Shown piece by piece: positions 45,151 to 56,999 of a DNA stretch of 64,000 nt. The position numbers and the translations under genes are program-made. Source of the stretch: Rutpela maculata (Eukaryota > Arthropoda > Insecta > Coleoptera > Cerambycidae); contig OW386290.2 in the NCBI GenBank assembly GCA_936432065.2, positions 144,905,677-144,969,676 of the forward strand. The letters run 5' to 3'. The stretch's first letter is position 1. Every line of letters begins with the position of its first letter. Under the pieces are notes generated by a model that saw only the letters and a program-made list of their open reading frames with translations, did not search any database and was not told the origin of the DNA.

Positions 45151-45881
45151 TATATCTCGAAAAGTACACGTTTTTAAGGCTAAAGGAACATAGGTAAACG
45201 CATTCAGAATACGATTTCCTACAAAAAAAGGTGTTATACATTTTTCTGATTATTCCTTTGGCTTTTTCGGAAAAGCGACTTGAAAAATATATATATTTGT
45301 TTTTTCGTGTTTTTTTTAATTTTGATTGCAAATATCTCAAGAAGTACGCGTTTTCATGGCTAAACGAACATAGGCAAACGTGTTCAGAATGAGATTTCCT
45401 ACAAAAAAGTCCTATACATTTTAACGGAAAATCAAAGAGATAGTCGGAAAAATGTATCGGACCTTTTTTGTAGGAAATCTGATTCTGAACGCGTGTACCT
45501 ATGTTCTTTTAGCCATGTAAATGCGCAGTTTTCGAGATATTTGCATTCAAAATTTAAAAAAACGCGAAAAAAAATATATATATATTTTTTTTTTTTTCAA
45601 GTTGCTTTTCCGGAAATGTATAGCATCTTTTTTGTAGAAAATCGTATTCTGAACGCGTTTACCTATGTTCGTTTAGCTTTAAAAACGCGTGCTTTTCGAG
45701 ATATATATGTCCAAATGAAAAAAATCACGAAAAAACGTATATATATGTATAGATCTCAAAAATCATGTCATTTTTTTTCTGCGCAAAGCAAAACCTTGTT
45801 CTAAAAGTTGAATACTTACTTCCTATGCAGAGAAACTGCTGTTCAGAATTTTTCTCCGCTTTTTTCCTAATTTGAGTGGAC

Positions 45882-46200
45882 TAATTAGAATGATCTTCAA
45901 ATACATAAATGGCGTTGTTTTTTTCAGAAATATCCCCTATATTATTTCTTCTGCATGCTATTAGCCATTTTGATCGGCGATTTTTATCTTTAGACACGCG
46001 AATAAAAATTTTATTTGCTGATTTAATAGTTGTATTATTACACCGTAGCACTATATAGTGTTTAAAATAAGTATTTTCCATTTCTCAACACAAAACAAAA
46101 TCATAAACTAAACAAAATCTTCAAAATACGCCGAATAGCACACGTAAACACACAACATACCGTTTTCACACAGGCAAATGTAAATACGAAAGTTAGGTTA
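45882..46200. other. Unannotated DNA between elements
   Basis: No genes or repeats recognised. Confidence 0.5.
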
Positions 46201-46486
46201 AGCCGGGTACAGATTACTGCTGCAACATGCAATGCAACGTGTAATGCAACATGCTATGCAACAAGTGTGTACGGGCGTTGCACATTACAGTTAATGTTGC
46301 ACTGAGGGCACGCTGGTGATCCATACCTTGTCGCGCGCAATCAAAGAGATAAATAGAAATGCGCGTCGATTTGTTGCACGGTGTTTTAAACACCGTCCAC
46401 GTTGAATTGCATGTTGCATTGCACGTTGCATTGCACGTTGCATTGCACGTTGCATTGGGCGTTGCAGCTGTAGTCTGTACGAGACT
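46201..46486. mobile_element. 286 bp MITE with TTA target duplication and internal 12 bp repeats (PIF/Harbinger-like)
   Basis: TTA flanks both sides (46198-46200 and 46487-46489). Termini AGCCGGGTACAGATTACTGC and AGTCTCGTACAGACTACAGC (minus strand). Both arms then carry runs of GCAACGTGCAAT-like units: about four near-perfect units on the right at 46405-46462, degenerate on the left. A small hairpin GGTGTTTTAAACACC lies at 46380-46394. The 3 bp TTA duplication fits PIF/Harbinger. Confidence 0.8.
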
Positions 46487-47312
46487 TTAGAAGGTGTTAC
46501 TCTGTGACAAAACTAAAACGTAAATACGCATGCGAGCGTCTCAAAGCCAACCGCCGCCCAGTCTATTAATTAGGGTGAAGACGTACCGCTTGGCTAAAGT
46601 ACGCCGTCTGAGGGACACACGCGAGACTAGTTTTCACGCAGTGACGTCACAGTGCTTTTCGCGAGGATTTCAACTTTAATTATTTATTGTAAAGTAAGTA
46701 CTGCGATTTAAGAGCTGATATTCGATGTGGCGTGTTTTTATACATAAACACACACTTTAATGAAATAAAAAAAATAATGAAATTTTAAAAAAATGGGCAA
46801 GTTCCCCATTAGAACAAAAAACCTGATTTCTAGCTTGCGAATTCGGATATAATTAATTAATTGCATTACGAAGAACAAACAATACGTGCTCCGCTGACAA
46901 GTGAATCAAGAAACCGATGCGCTTCTATGTAGTCTAAACCTACGTGTTACCATTACTTTCAAATCTAACACGCAGGACGAACGTGCGTTGATCTTAGACA
47001 TACATTCTTAATTCATTCCAGGAAGTTGGACTGTAAGTAGTGAAATGCAAATATACAAACGATAGTTTTTGATTGCTACCTGCATTGGTGACGTCAGTTC
47101 AAAGATCCATTGCTCCGACTATAGGATGGGCAAAATCTTATTCGATTTACGATTTACGATTTCTTATTATAAATTCAAGATTTCTATATGCAACTTTTTG
47201 TATTACACTAATGTGTTCGTTGAAGGTCAATCTATATTATCGAAAACTATCCCTAGTTTTTTTATAAAACTAGGACGAGCTGAACATTCATTATTTATCT
47301 GATAAGCGAGGA
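46487..47312. other. Unannotated DNA
   Basis: No recognisable genes. GC-richer around 46500-46660 but without a supported frame. Confidence 0.4.
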
Positions 47313-47600
47313 CTTAGTTTCTGCTGAATGACATCACGTTACATTTCTTGATATTCAGAGGTAAGTTATTTGCAATACACCAATTGTTAACATGTTCCAA
47401 CGTGGCATGTGGTCTGACACAAAATTGAGCCATATGACTCAATTTTGATGTAAAATTTCATGTCTTCCGCATACATCAGAATACCGATATTTAAAGAGTA
47501 AGTTATGTCGTCTAGAAATATATTGAACAAAAAAGGTCCTAGTATTGAGCCCTGAGGGACTCCTGATACCTCTGCTCTAGATTTCCAGATTTATAACCAT
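47313..47600 (-). pseudogene. LINE reverse transcriptase fragment with YAED in place of YADD
   Basis: Minus-strand translation gives EVSGVPQGSILGPFLFNIFL (RT motif B) at about 47505-47575, then DDITYSLNIGILMYAEDMKF, where the catalytic box reads YAED. In a second frame it continues LEHVNNWCIANNLPLNIKKC and NVMSFSR to about 47315. Motifs upstream and the thumb are missing. Clade not resolved (Jockey/CR1 group). Confidence 0.8.
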
Positions 47601-47640
47601 GATACTGCACGTATTGTGTCCTATTTTCAAGGTAAGACTC

Positions 47641-49451
47641 AAAATGGCTTAAAATATTTGCTCACATACAAAAATTGGAAAAAAAATCTCAAATTTGCCG
47701 AATGCGCTCGTGATAATAAAAAATGATTTATAATATTTTTTTACAGGCTATATCGTATTATTGCTCAACGATGGTCCTATTGCAGTTTATCATCTAGCGA
47801 CGATCAGTGCACAAAAGGTGGGACTCTCAAAATCTAGACAAAGTTCAAATTTGGTCGGAATTGCATTAAAATTACTATTTAGATATTGTCGGGAATCTGT
47901 CAAAAGTCGAAAGGTCAAAATGTCGAATCCAATATGACTGCTATAATTGCAGAATTTTAGCAGATTTACATGGATTTTGGCGCATGGAGATTTCAGGATT
48001 CTTTGATGTTAAAACTATCGATATTGTTTTACTATGTAGAAGCTGAATAGGAGATTGCGAAAAGGAGTGAAAAATAAATTGAAAAAATTGTATCGTGTGC
48101 ACCATTTGATTGATATGATTTTTATTTGTAAATTTGATTTCAATATTTTCTGGAATTCTTTTCTCATGCATAAAACGCAATCTTTATATATTTTTTAATT
48201 AAGTCACTGTCTGCGATGTTCATCCTACGCGTTGTTTTCTTTTCACTTTTCAACCCACCTGCATTTCTCCATACAATCACTGCTATAAAATGCGGTACAA
48301 CTCGTATACTATAAAAATTCATTACCACCTGTTTCTTATTTTCAGGTGCACTTTTACTTTCTTTTGCGCGTTAAGTGAATACCAATATTACCATCAGCTG
48401 TAGATTATAAACACAATAAATAATAAATACATCACACATAGTAGACAATCCAAAGTTAAACTGTCAGGAAGGAGCTTATACCTTTGAAAAATACAGAACA
48501 TGTATTATCCACTGACATTACCGGCAAATAAATTATTAACGTCAACTATAGACATAGGCATAGGTACAAATGACATAAAGCTAGATATAAAAACAAGTTA
48601 AATACAATCGCTTTGAAAAGACAAAGAAAAAATAATTCATAATTTGGGGAATCAAAATTATGTATTGTACATTATAATTAGAATTTATTCAACCTCTCAG
48701 AAAGTACTCTCTGCTTAACTAAACAATCACATTAAAAACTTCTTCAATTAAAATAAGCAATAAGTAGGTTAATATATATTAGTGAACACTACTAGATACC
48801 GCTTCTAAAACCATATTTCATTTCTCTTTTTGGTAGCGGGACCATAGATGTATAATACCTATGGGTGACAAATGAGTCAATGTAGTAGTTCTTTCTCTGT
48901 CTTTACTTGTCATATGATTGGTAGAAGCATGCCCGAGAAAGACTCTTTAGTGGCTTTAAGCCAGTTTATACAGTCTATACAGTTTTAACGTGATATTTTG
49001 TTTCTTTGTTGTCATTACTTTTAAAATATGGTGAATTTCGCGAATTCTAAGTTTCTGTAGTTGCATTTGGTTAATATTTATACCTACATTATTTTTTACT
49101 GGATGATACACTTTGGAAATATATCTGCTATACCAAGAGAGCGTCCGAAAGCAATTAACGGCAAAACTTGATGTTAAGCAGATGTTTTCTTACTATTTGT
49201 TGGATATTTTGCCACTTTCTGTAAAAATATGTAATACTTTTGATGAAAGAAAAATACAGAGGCCTCTTTTTTAATACTTCTAGTACAAAATGTCTCACAC
49301 CTAAAAATATATGAACTGAAACAAAAATGTTAAATGATAATCCTATAATTAAAAAATTGAATTGAAGGCTGTTAACGTTTCTGAAAATTATTTCTGTTTC
49401 CGTTAGAAATATATACTAGATTAATATCATACATTATAATTTTTTAGAATT
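47641..49451. other. Unannotated AT-rich DNA
   Basis: No coding similarity recognised; no obvious repeat structure. Confidence 0.45.
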
Positions 49452-49485
49452 TCCTCCCTCCAAAAAAGCGAATATTACGCCACTG
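49452..49485. repeat. Solo hAT-like terminal sequence
   Basis: Read on the minus strand, CAGTGGCGTAATATTCGCTT followed by TTTTGGAGGGAGG resembles the CAGTGGCG-plus-G-run ends elsewhere in the window. No matching second end or duplication was found. Confidence 0.35.
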
Positions 49486-50300
49486 ACCAAAACAATTTGA
49501 CTTTTCCAAAACTAGAGATCCTATCGGGAAAAACTGAATTTTACTGCTTTGATATATTCGACGCCCAGTTATATTTTAGTTGACAGCACCCTTTCAAATT
49601 GAAATAGTATCGTTACAACTTGCTTGCATATATTTACTGATATGACATAGCGCCACTGGCCTCACCTCCTTCAGAACAATAAAAACTGCTATTTATTAAA
49701 AGTTGTTTTGCATAAATTACATTGCAGTGAACGTGATTCAGCTTTTTTTAAACAAATTTGAGAGCTTAACTATGTAGATCTTAAAAATGCCGTAGGTTTT
49801 AAAAGTATCTGGGATAGGCAAGTTATATCACAAATATATGAAAAAAATGACATCTGTGCGAAATCTGGTTCTAAAATGGTGTAAAACATTTATTGTTAGT
49901 TCAAATTTTTCTAAAAGAAATGTAAGAAAGTGTAAGAAGGTTTGAATTATTTTAGTCCAATGCAATAGGTTTAGACCTCGGATCCCAGCTATAGTGAATG
50001 GATTTGAATGATTTTTTTTTGTTGGATTTCTAATGCCATATACTAAAAAGTTTATCCATTGAAAATTACCGCAATTTCGAAAATCCGTAAATTAAAAAAA
50101 AATAAATAAAATTTTTAGAAAATTCAATGAAAAATACAATTATCGGAATTTTTTAATATTTCTTTTAAGAAAATAATAATTATTGTTATAGTTTTCGAGG
50201 TTGTTTACAAAGGATTTGTAAACAAATAAAACTTTAATCTCGAATTTTTAAAATCTATTGTCGCAGTACCAGCTTTTTATTTTTAAGAGTTTCCAACCAA

Positions 50301-50560
50301 CCCTAAAAACTGAAAAATTAATTACTCTTATAATTTTACGGATAAATTGACGAAAATCCATAGACTTATGTTTATGAGGTCGCTGAATATGACTGTGAGA
50401 TCAAAACTTATGAGACGAAAATATTAAGGGTTGAAATCACCCTTAAATACTGAAAAATTGATAATTCTTCTGTTACAAATAAATTCACGAAAATCCATAT
50501 ACTTATGATTTTTAGGTCGCTGAATATGATTATGAGATCTAAATTTATAAAAAAAAAAAT
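50301..50560 (+). repeat. Tandem duplication, ~140 bp unit, two copies
   Basis: Units starting at 50301 and 50441 share CCTAAAAACTGAAAAATTAAT-like starts, ACGAAAATCCATAGACTTAT and GGTCGCTGAATATGA. Non-coding. Confidence 0.8.
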
Positions 50561-50824
50561 GGTGGATTAAAAATGGTCACAAAAGAGTGTGGTAATATGT
50601 CTAATTTTATTAAAAATACAGATTGTTGTAAATAACTCAAATTAATACAATTAAGTAAACTAATTAAATAACATTTTTACTCTGCACTCCAAACATGATA
50701 AACTGCAATGAAATCCGCTTTTTCTGCGTATTCCTCGAAAAATAACGGCTATTGCTCGTTTCTCTACCTACTATAGACATTTATAATGCGCGTACAAACT
50801 GAAAAGTTTCAACATTATTTCAAA

Positions 50825-52560
50825 CTGTCATATCTCTGGAACAGTTTGTCGTAGGAAAAAAAATAAAACTCTTCGTTTTTTTATAAGCTTCATTTCATTT
50901 TTATATCATGATTTTATCAAACTAGTTTTTGGGATATTTCAATTTTAAATATATAATTTTCTTGTGTATGCGCTCAAGCGCCATCTTTAAACCTTTATAT
51001 CTCTGGAACAGTTTGTCGTAGGAAAGTAAAAGAAAACCAACCTGGTACCATCCTTTCACTAGGGTGGGGGTTGAGCACCTGCCAGGCGCGTCTCCAGGTG
51101 GCGGATAGGAGAACGGCCAGACTCCGCGAGGAGTAGGGTTAACGTGGTCATACTGCTGGGTGGTAGGGCTAATAACCCAGTCCACCCCGGCTAAAACCAC
51201 GTCGCGGACCAGCTCACACACCGTAAACCGCTTGGAGTGGCAATGACCCCCTGACCCAGGTCGGGGGCACGGGGGTCTTGGCTTCACCGCCCTGACCACG
51301 TGGATGAAGTACCACCATAAAACTTCCCCCGTCCCAAGGTATTATGCGCGCCGATGGGACGCATGGTCGGGGGGGGGGGAGTTCGACCGCTATCGACAAA
51401 CCTCGGAGCACAAGCGCACCCCGTTGTATACATGCCTTCCACGTATGTAAGGGGCTCCGTGCGTGGCGACCATCCTTTCCCCTTACTCATGGAGGGGGAG
51501 GGGGTTCCTCAGCATGTTCTGTGCAGACCCCCCCATCACAAAGCCCACGAGTGTAGTGCGGGAAGTGAAGGAGCTGAGGGAGGGGGTGCCCGTGACTTTG
51601 GTCAACACCAAGGACCTTCCAAAGCGCCCGAGTCTCTCGTCTGGGTTCCCGAGCCAGGGGATGGTAACCGCAAGGAAGGATAGGGAAAAAAATAGGCCCA
51701 TTCCAGCTGAAGGTGTAGATAAACCTACATCCTTACTAAAGTGATGTAGGGGTGCGAAGTGAAGCAACGTCTCAAGCGGCGAGGACTTGACTGGGGTGAC
51801 GGACCATCAAGGAATGCCGCATAGCGAGGCCGTTGCTAACAAGGAGCATAGCCTGGAGGAGCAACCTTCAAAAGGTTGAAGGAATAGGAAAATAGGCCCA
51901 TTCCAGATAAAACTGCATTACAATGAGGAGGCTACAGCGGCCCTCACTAAAGTGATGCAATGGTGCGAAGTGAAGCAACGTCGCTAGCGGTGTGGACTTG
52001 ACGGGGTTATGGGCCATCAAGGGACACCGCGTGGCGAGGCTGTCGCCGAACAGAGCACTGAAGTAGAACGACGTCGTGCGCGACGAGGACTTGACTGGAG
52101 TGGTGTCTGCAGGATATAATATCAACGGGGAAAGATAATGGACCTGGCAACTACCACTCTGCCAATTTTCTCAGACCTGCTGCCAACGGCACAGGAAAAA
52201 TGGGTAGAGTGAGTTATATTATCTACGGGCAATCACAACCAGACTCGGAGACCATCATAACTCGCCCATTTTCAGACCTGTATCACCTTGTCAGTGATAC
52301 AGGAGTATTAAAATGGACAGTGCAAACTAAGACAGCAAGACAGGGAGAGCACAATAAGCCCAGGAGGCTGCAGTGCCGTCGGAGTATTCTTTACAGACGA
52401 CCCCTCGGAGGAGGAGTTTTAGTCAGTTAGAGGTTGACACTCAGACCCATTCCAAGTTGGGATGGGCAGCCCGTGTGAGTTTCCCCTTCTCGAAAAAAAA
52501 AAAAAGGAAACCAAAATATTCGTTTTTTTTGTAAGCTTCATTTTTTAACTCTTACCATTT
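50825..52560 (+). repeat. Second local duplication, split by the GC-rich retroposon
   Basis: ATATCTCTGGAACAGTTTGT followed by CGTAGGAAA occurs at about 50829 and 50998. The first copy continues into TTCGTTTTTTTATAAGCTTC. The second continues into the same sequence only after the insert, at 52518-52545, so the uninterrupted first copy shows the pre-insertion arrangement. Confidence 0.75.
51041..52505 (+). mobile_element. GC-rich poly(A)-tailed retroposon, unclassified
   Basis: A 1465 bp block is conspicuously GC-rich in AT-rich surroundings. It begins CCTGGTACCATCCTTTCACT and ends GTTTCCCCTTCTCG plus 13 A (52493-52505). Flanking 9-mers GAAAACCAA (51032-51040) and GGAAACCAA (52506-52514) form a near-perfect target duplication. 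Inside, a ~210 bp unit recurs: AATAGGCCCATTCCAG at 51691 and 51891, GGTGCGAAGTGAAGCAACGT at 51752 and 51963, and AGGACTTGACTGG at 51783 and 52088. No reverse transcriptase or zinc-knuckle motif is visible, and its open frames overlap on both strands as expected from high GC. It could be the 5' region of a LINE or a long SINE-like retroposon. Confidence 0.75.
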
Positions 52561-53029
52561 TTTATAAAAAATATTTTCTGAGCAATTTCCGATTTTTTTC
52601 AAAAAATTATGAACATTTTAATTATTGATAGTGGGTACAGAATGAAAAATAATTATTTTAAAAATTCGAAAAAAATTGAGCATGTTAGTAATAATAAGCA
52701 TTAACAATATAGAGAAGGATTTAAAAAAATTGAATTAATAAGAAATTAGAGCAATAAGACTAAAATAAATGGCGCCTAAATTTTTAAATGCGCTACTTTT
52801 TTGTTCCTAACTTTTTTAATTTTCAGTATAAGCGTATAATACGACGCATTCGAAAAAAAAAATTAATACCTTTAATTTTTACAAGAATAACAATTTTTCT
52901 CATAGTTGTAGATTTTGAGTAATTTTAGATTTTAACGTCGTATATTTTCTCTGAACGTTTCGCCACCATTTTGAAAATGCTATATTTCCAAAACTAAACA
53001 TCGGAGAAAAAAAAAAGATAAAACCATTC

Positions 53030-53345
53030 GATTTTCGAGTAATTTAAAAAAAAAACGTCTAGGAAATTGCAATTTTCAGTTCGCAACATCTCGAAAAATA
53101 TGCATTTTAGAAAAAAAGTGTATAGACCTTTCTTTCTGATAATTTGATTATCTATCAGATCAAGGGTTTTTTTTTTTGTTTTTTTGCGACAACCCCCCCA
53201 AGAAGAGGTGGTTCCACCAAAAAGCAGGAAAAATGACAGTATAGATTCTTATGTACATACTTTATGAAGCATGTTGAAGAAAAAAATTTGAATATTCATT
53301 ATATCGTTTTCGGGCTATGATTTAAATGCTTCACGTACTGTACTA
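53030..53345 (+). repeat. Interspersed repeat shared with 62640-62992
   Basis: Direct match: TCGAGTAATTT, GTCTAGGAA, TTTTCAGTTCGCAA, GACCTTTCTTTCTGATAAT, TTTTTTGCGACAA, AAAAAGCAGGAAAAATGACA, TGAAGCATGTTGAAGAAAAA and ATCGTTTTCGG recur in the same order and orientation about 9.6 kb downstream. Non-coding. Confidence 0.8.
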
Positions 53346-53684
53346 TTCATTTATTTTGCTTTTTGGAGCTTCTGCCATCTTCAAATTAATTTTAAAGTTA
53401 AAGTTTCATTTTCTTACAAATTCTTTATGAACAACCTCGAAAACTATAACAATCAGTATTTTCTTTTTTTTTTTTTAATTTACGGACGAAATAGCGGTAA
53501 TTTTCAATGGATAAACTTTCTAGTATATGGCATTAAAAATCCAACAAAAAAAAATCATTCAGATCCATTCACTATAGCAGGGTTCCGTCATTTTTCATTT
53601 ATAATGACTAATTGCACTTGACTATTTGTAATTACTCAAATTATTATTTTAAAGTTTTGTGCTTTGACTATTATAATCAATAAA

Positions 53685-53965
53685 TTTGCATGGCACGTTT
53701 CACAGCATCACTCCATCTGCCGCGGTTGTCTGTTGGGCGTGCGACCAATTCATTTCTATAACATCCTCTTCGACACTTACCATTCAGTCTGCGTGAGTCG
53801 TTTTGGAAGCCTAGGTCCTTAAGAATCAACTTGTTGATCCAAGAAATTAGTAATAAACGTCACCAGACCCACATCCGAAATGCATCAATACGTCGTCCAT
53901 TTTCGGATCTCTAATGTAATCGCTAAGACCCAACTGTAGGACCTATATATACTATCTTTTAATAA
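53685..53965 (-). pseudogene. RTE-like LINE C-terminal fragment
   Basis: Minus-strand translation gives NGRRIDAFRMWVW then, after a stop, RLLLISWINKLILKDLGF, the counterpart of the RRIxAFEMWCxRRMLxIxWxxxxTN motif of RTE-clade LINEs. It is followed by RNELVARPTDNRGRWSDAVK and RAMQIY, the typical GRPxxRWxDDVK end. The RT domain itself is not present. Confidence 0.65.
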
Positions 53966-54749
53966 TTGTGCTTCTGGATTGTTTTCAACTAGCTGAGGAA
54001 AAAATATGAGTATATTGAAGAATAACCAATCCAAGTTTTAAGAAGAAATATCAATTTGCTTATTTATAAGCGACCGAGGCGCAAAAACTAACGTATCTCG
54101 GACACAAATGCAATTAGATCTTTTTTTTTTTTAAATGTTAGATATTTCATCTATTTTCATAATTCGTTTACCGTTTTTGGTTTGATAAAATATCCACATA
54201 TTTGAATTTGTTAATAACTGTAGTTTTGAAAATTATAAACAAATTTCAAAAAAGCGGTTTATATATTATGAAAATAATACTTTTTCTTAATACCATTATA
54301 AAATACGTGGAAAAACCTACATTTTGAAAAAAAATTGTCATCCTACGAGTCGATGAACTTAAACAACAAACGATTAAAATTTCGAAATCTTTTTTTATTT
54401 TTAGCCATTTAAATAAATGTTTTGCGCTAAAATTTGGCGGGAAGGTTTAGTTCAATGAAGAATATAGTTTCACCAGCTTTCATTCAAATGAATGCGTTAT
54501 TACATTATATTTCTTAAATTATCAAAAAAGGCATTTTTTTGTGGTTTTTATTTTTTACAAATGAACAAATTATCAAAAAGTTTTTTCATAGATCTAGTTT
54601 TATTCAAAATTTTATTGTGAACAATTTGGAATTTTCATATTTGCGATGTGATTACTAGGACCGGAGATAATAAGGAAATAGCAGAAAATGTAAATGTTGA
54701 AACAAGAATTGTTAAATTTTTACAATTATTTTCTATTTATTTGCTTTTA

Positions 54750-55340
54750 TCATGATTAGAAAATATTATTTAGGTATTAAGCAAATCACAACTTACACAC
54801 TTTTTTATTTATTATGAAAATACCTACTTTCTGTATATTGTTGCCCTAATCTGGGCACGCTAATATACTAGTTAGGTAAACACTTTAAAACACTTATTAT
54901 TGGAGAACCAATCAAATCAACTACTTTTCTAGCTAATACCGACGAAGTATTGAATTACATGATAGGATCCTTAGCATTTTAAAGCAAAAAAATATATTAA
55001 AAATACTTAAATCATTTATTTAAATTCAGTCATTCACACTTTTTTATTTATTATGAAAATACCTACTTTCTGTATATTGTTGCCCTAATCTGGTCACGTT
55101 AATATACTACTTAGGAAAACACTTTAAAACACTCATCATGCAATTCAATACTTCGTCAGTAAAAGAGTAGTTGTTTTGATTAGTTCTCCAATAATGAATA
55201 TTTTAAAATATTTACCTAACAAGTATATTAGCGTGCCCAGATTAGGACAACAATATACAGAAAGTAGATAATTTCATATTAAATAAAAAAGTGTGTAAGT
55301 TGTGATTTGCTTAATACTTAAATAGTATTCTCTAAGAATT
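54750..55340. repeat. Palindromic cluster of the TTCGTCAGTATTAG repeat
   Basis: Two minus-strand monomers (54790-54955 and about 55025-55140) and one plus-strand monomer (55143-55320) meet near 55141. Outer flanks AAATATTATTTAGGTATTAA and its complement give overall mirror symmetry. The minus pair with its spacer reproduces the 37.3 kb dimer in inverse orientation. Confidence 0.8.
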
Positions 55341-56989
55341 GTTTCAATTTTACAAGAAGGAAAGGACCGATTTAATTCAAAAATTTTCATTCCACTTGTT
55401 ATTATATCTACAACAAATTAAAACAATAAATTTGCTGCAGCTAGAGAATTCCTTATTCGTCTATATTTGACTCCACTAAGTAGGTTCGTACATCTTTCTT
55501 GAAGTATAAATAAGTAAAAATTGTGTTTGAAGTCCTACTCCCTATCCTATTTAAAAACAATGTATATCTAGCCTTGGCTCACTCATACTATAGTTCCGTA
55601 ATTGATTGATAGAAATTGATTTCATTAACTTAATCCAATTATAAACCAGCCTTGACTGTTATGCAACTAACAATACTATAAGGTATTTGTTTAATAGTTT
55701 CTTATCCATGCCGTTAAAGAATAATAAACAATCGTGTTAAGAAATTATGATAACAGTTATCACTAACCTCTAGGTACTTACATCTTTGAACGGTTCTATA
55801 GGACCTTTTTTCACTAAATACCTCTCGTTTAGGCAGCAAAGGGACACTTTCATTTTCAGCACTTAGATGCGTTTTCACAAATGTCTGTCGTTGATTTTGT
55901 CGCAGTATATTGTAAATATTATACAGAAACATTGGAATTGTTGGGAAATTGGTCCGAACGATAGGATAATAATAACGAACGAGTGAAGCCTGTGTCACCG
56001 CACTTTCTTTACTAAACGATATTGTGCTTTGATAAATCTAGAGTATTTCTCATATAAAAATTCCATTTTGATGTTTGTTATTTCGTGTTGTTTTGTTCTG
56101 CTAGTTATTGACCCTCTTAATCTTTGATTTTTTTTTATTGGGAATCAGGTTAGATTGTTGATAAAGGGATTTGCATTGTTCAAAAATTAGGTATATCCTA
56201 TGTCCTAAGTTTTTGCCGGCAATGTTTTTAGATCTCCCAAAAACGAGGTTTTATGAAAAAATTTTTTGGACTTTCTTGTTCATTAGTTTTACCAGATTCA
56301 AGTGGCAATAGAAGATGCTATAATTAAGATAGATGAACGCGGTTGACTCCATTTGAAAAATAATTGAATATATGTTATTTCACAAGAGAAATTTGTAATA
56401 TTTTATTTGTTATAACATATTCGCATAAAAACACATTATTTCTCCATTTGATTTAGTACTTCAAGAGTTATAAGAAAGTTTATAAGAATGTTTTTGTCAG
56501 AGCTCAATTTAAAGGAATACATTTGCAATTTTGAATTTCATAAAAACGTACTTATTTAACAACAAATATAGCTATATGTCTAAATTTTTATCTATAGTGT
56601 TGTACTAAGAATCAGATCGTGGGGCATTGACTTACCTTTTATCTGTATAATGAACATTTTTTTGTGGAACCCTTAATTTTTGAGTTAAATACTACGAAGG
56701 GATGAAAAAACACTGAACCTCAAAAAATACATATCTCCTTCAATTTTTGACCAAATTAGATGGGACTAGCCTTATATTCAAGACAATTTCATAAGATTCA
56801 TGTTGTACTTTTAACACTTTTTGACAAAATTCGTAATTTAAATGCATAACAGAAAATAAATTGGTTTAAAAATTTATTAAAAAAGGCTCTACGGTATAAA
56901 TTTTGAGTCCGAAACGTGATTTCAAAGTAAAAAGTGTTAGTCCTTTACCGGCGTTCTTCCCCTCTGCTATGATGCCTCGTTCTTAAAGT
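55341..56989. other. Mostly unannotated DNA, with one possible short exon
   Basis: On the minus strand 55853-55782 reads ATG plus 23 further codons (MKVSLCCLNERYLVKKGPIE then PFKD) and ends at GTAAGT, a consensus splice donor. This may be a first coding exon of a host gene, but 24 codons cannot be assigned by eye. Nothing else seen. Confidence 0.2.
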
Positions 56990-56999
56990 CCCTCTTAAG

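Larger units (their letters stand above)
41979..45881. mobile_element. Near-perfect fold-back element (~0.9 kb) split by R650 copy 5 and a mariner
   Basis: Ends GTCCACTCATATTAGG and, inverted, GTCCACTCAAATTAGG are flanked by TA on both sides. After subtracting R650 copy 5 (42021-42677) and the mariner (42829-45150), the arms (41979-42828 plus 45151-45415, and 45440-45881) fold on each other around 45428. Each arm holds two copies of a block with AACATAGGTAAACGCATTCA and TTCCTACAAAAAA. Non-coding. Confidence 0.85.
49980..53587. mobile_element. Inverted-repeat element with ~230 bp arms, enclosing a retroposon
   Basis: Arms 49980-50250 and 53385-53587 share GCTATAGTGAATGGATTTGA, GTTGGATTT, TAATGCCATATACTA, TTTATCCATTGAAAATTACC and AACTATAACAA in complementary order. 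The interior is mostly non-coding, with local tandem duplications and the GC-rich insert at 51041-52505. No target duplication assigned. Confidence 0.7.

Noticed and set aside
46361..46462. Possible CRISPR-like array from regular 12 bp repeats
   Set aside because: Units are contiguous without spacers and sit inside an inverted-repeat MITE of a eukaryote.
51344..51767. Several overlapping open frames on both strands
   Set aside because: They are a by-product of high GC in the retroposon; no domain is recognisable and the frames are mutually exclusive.
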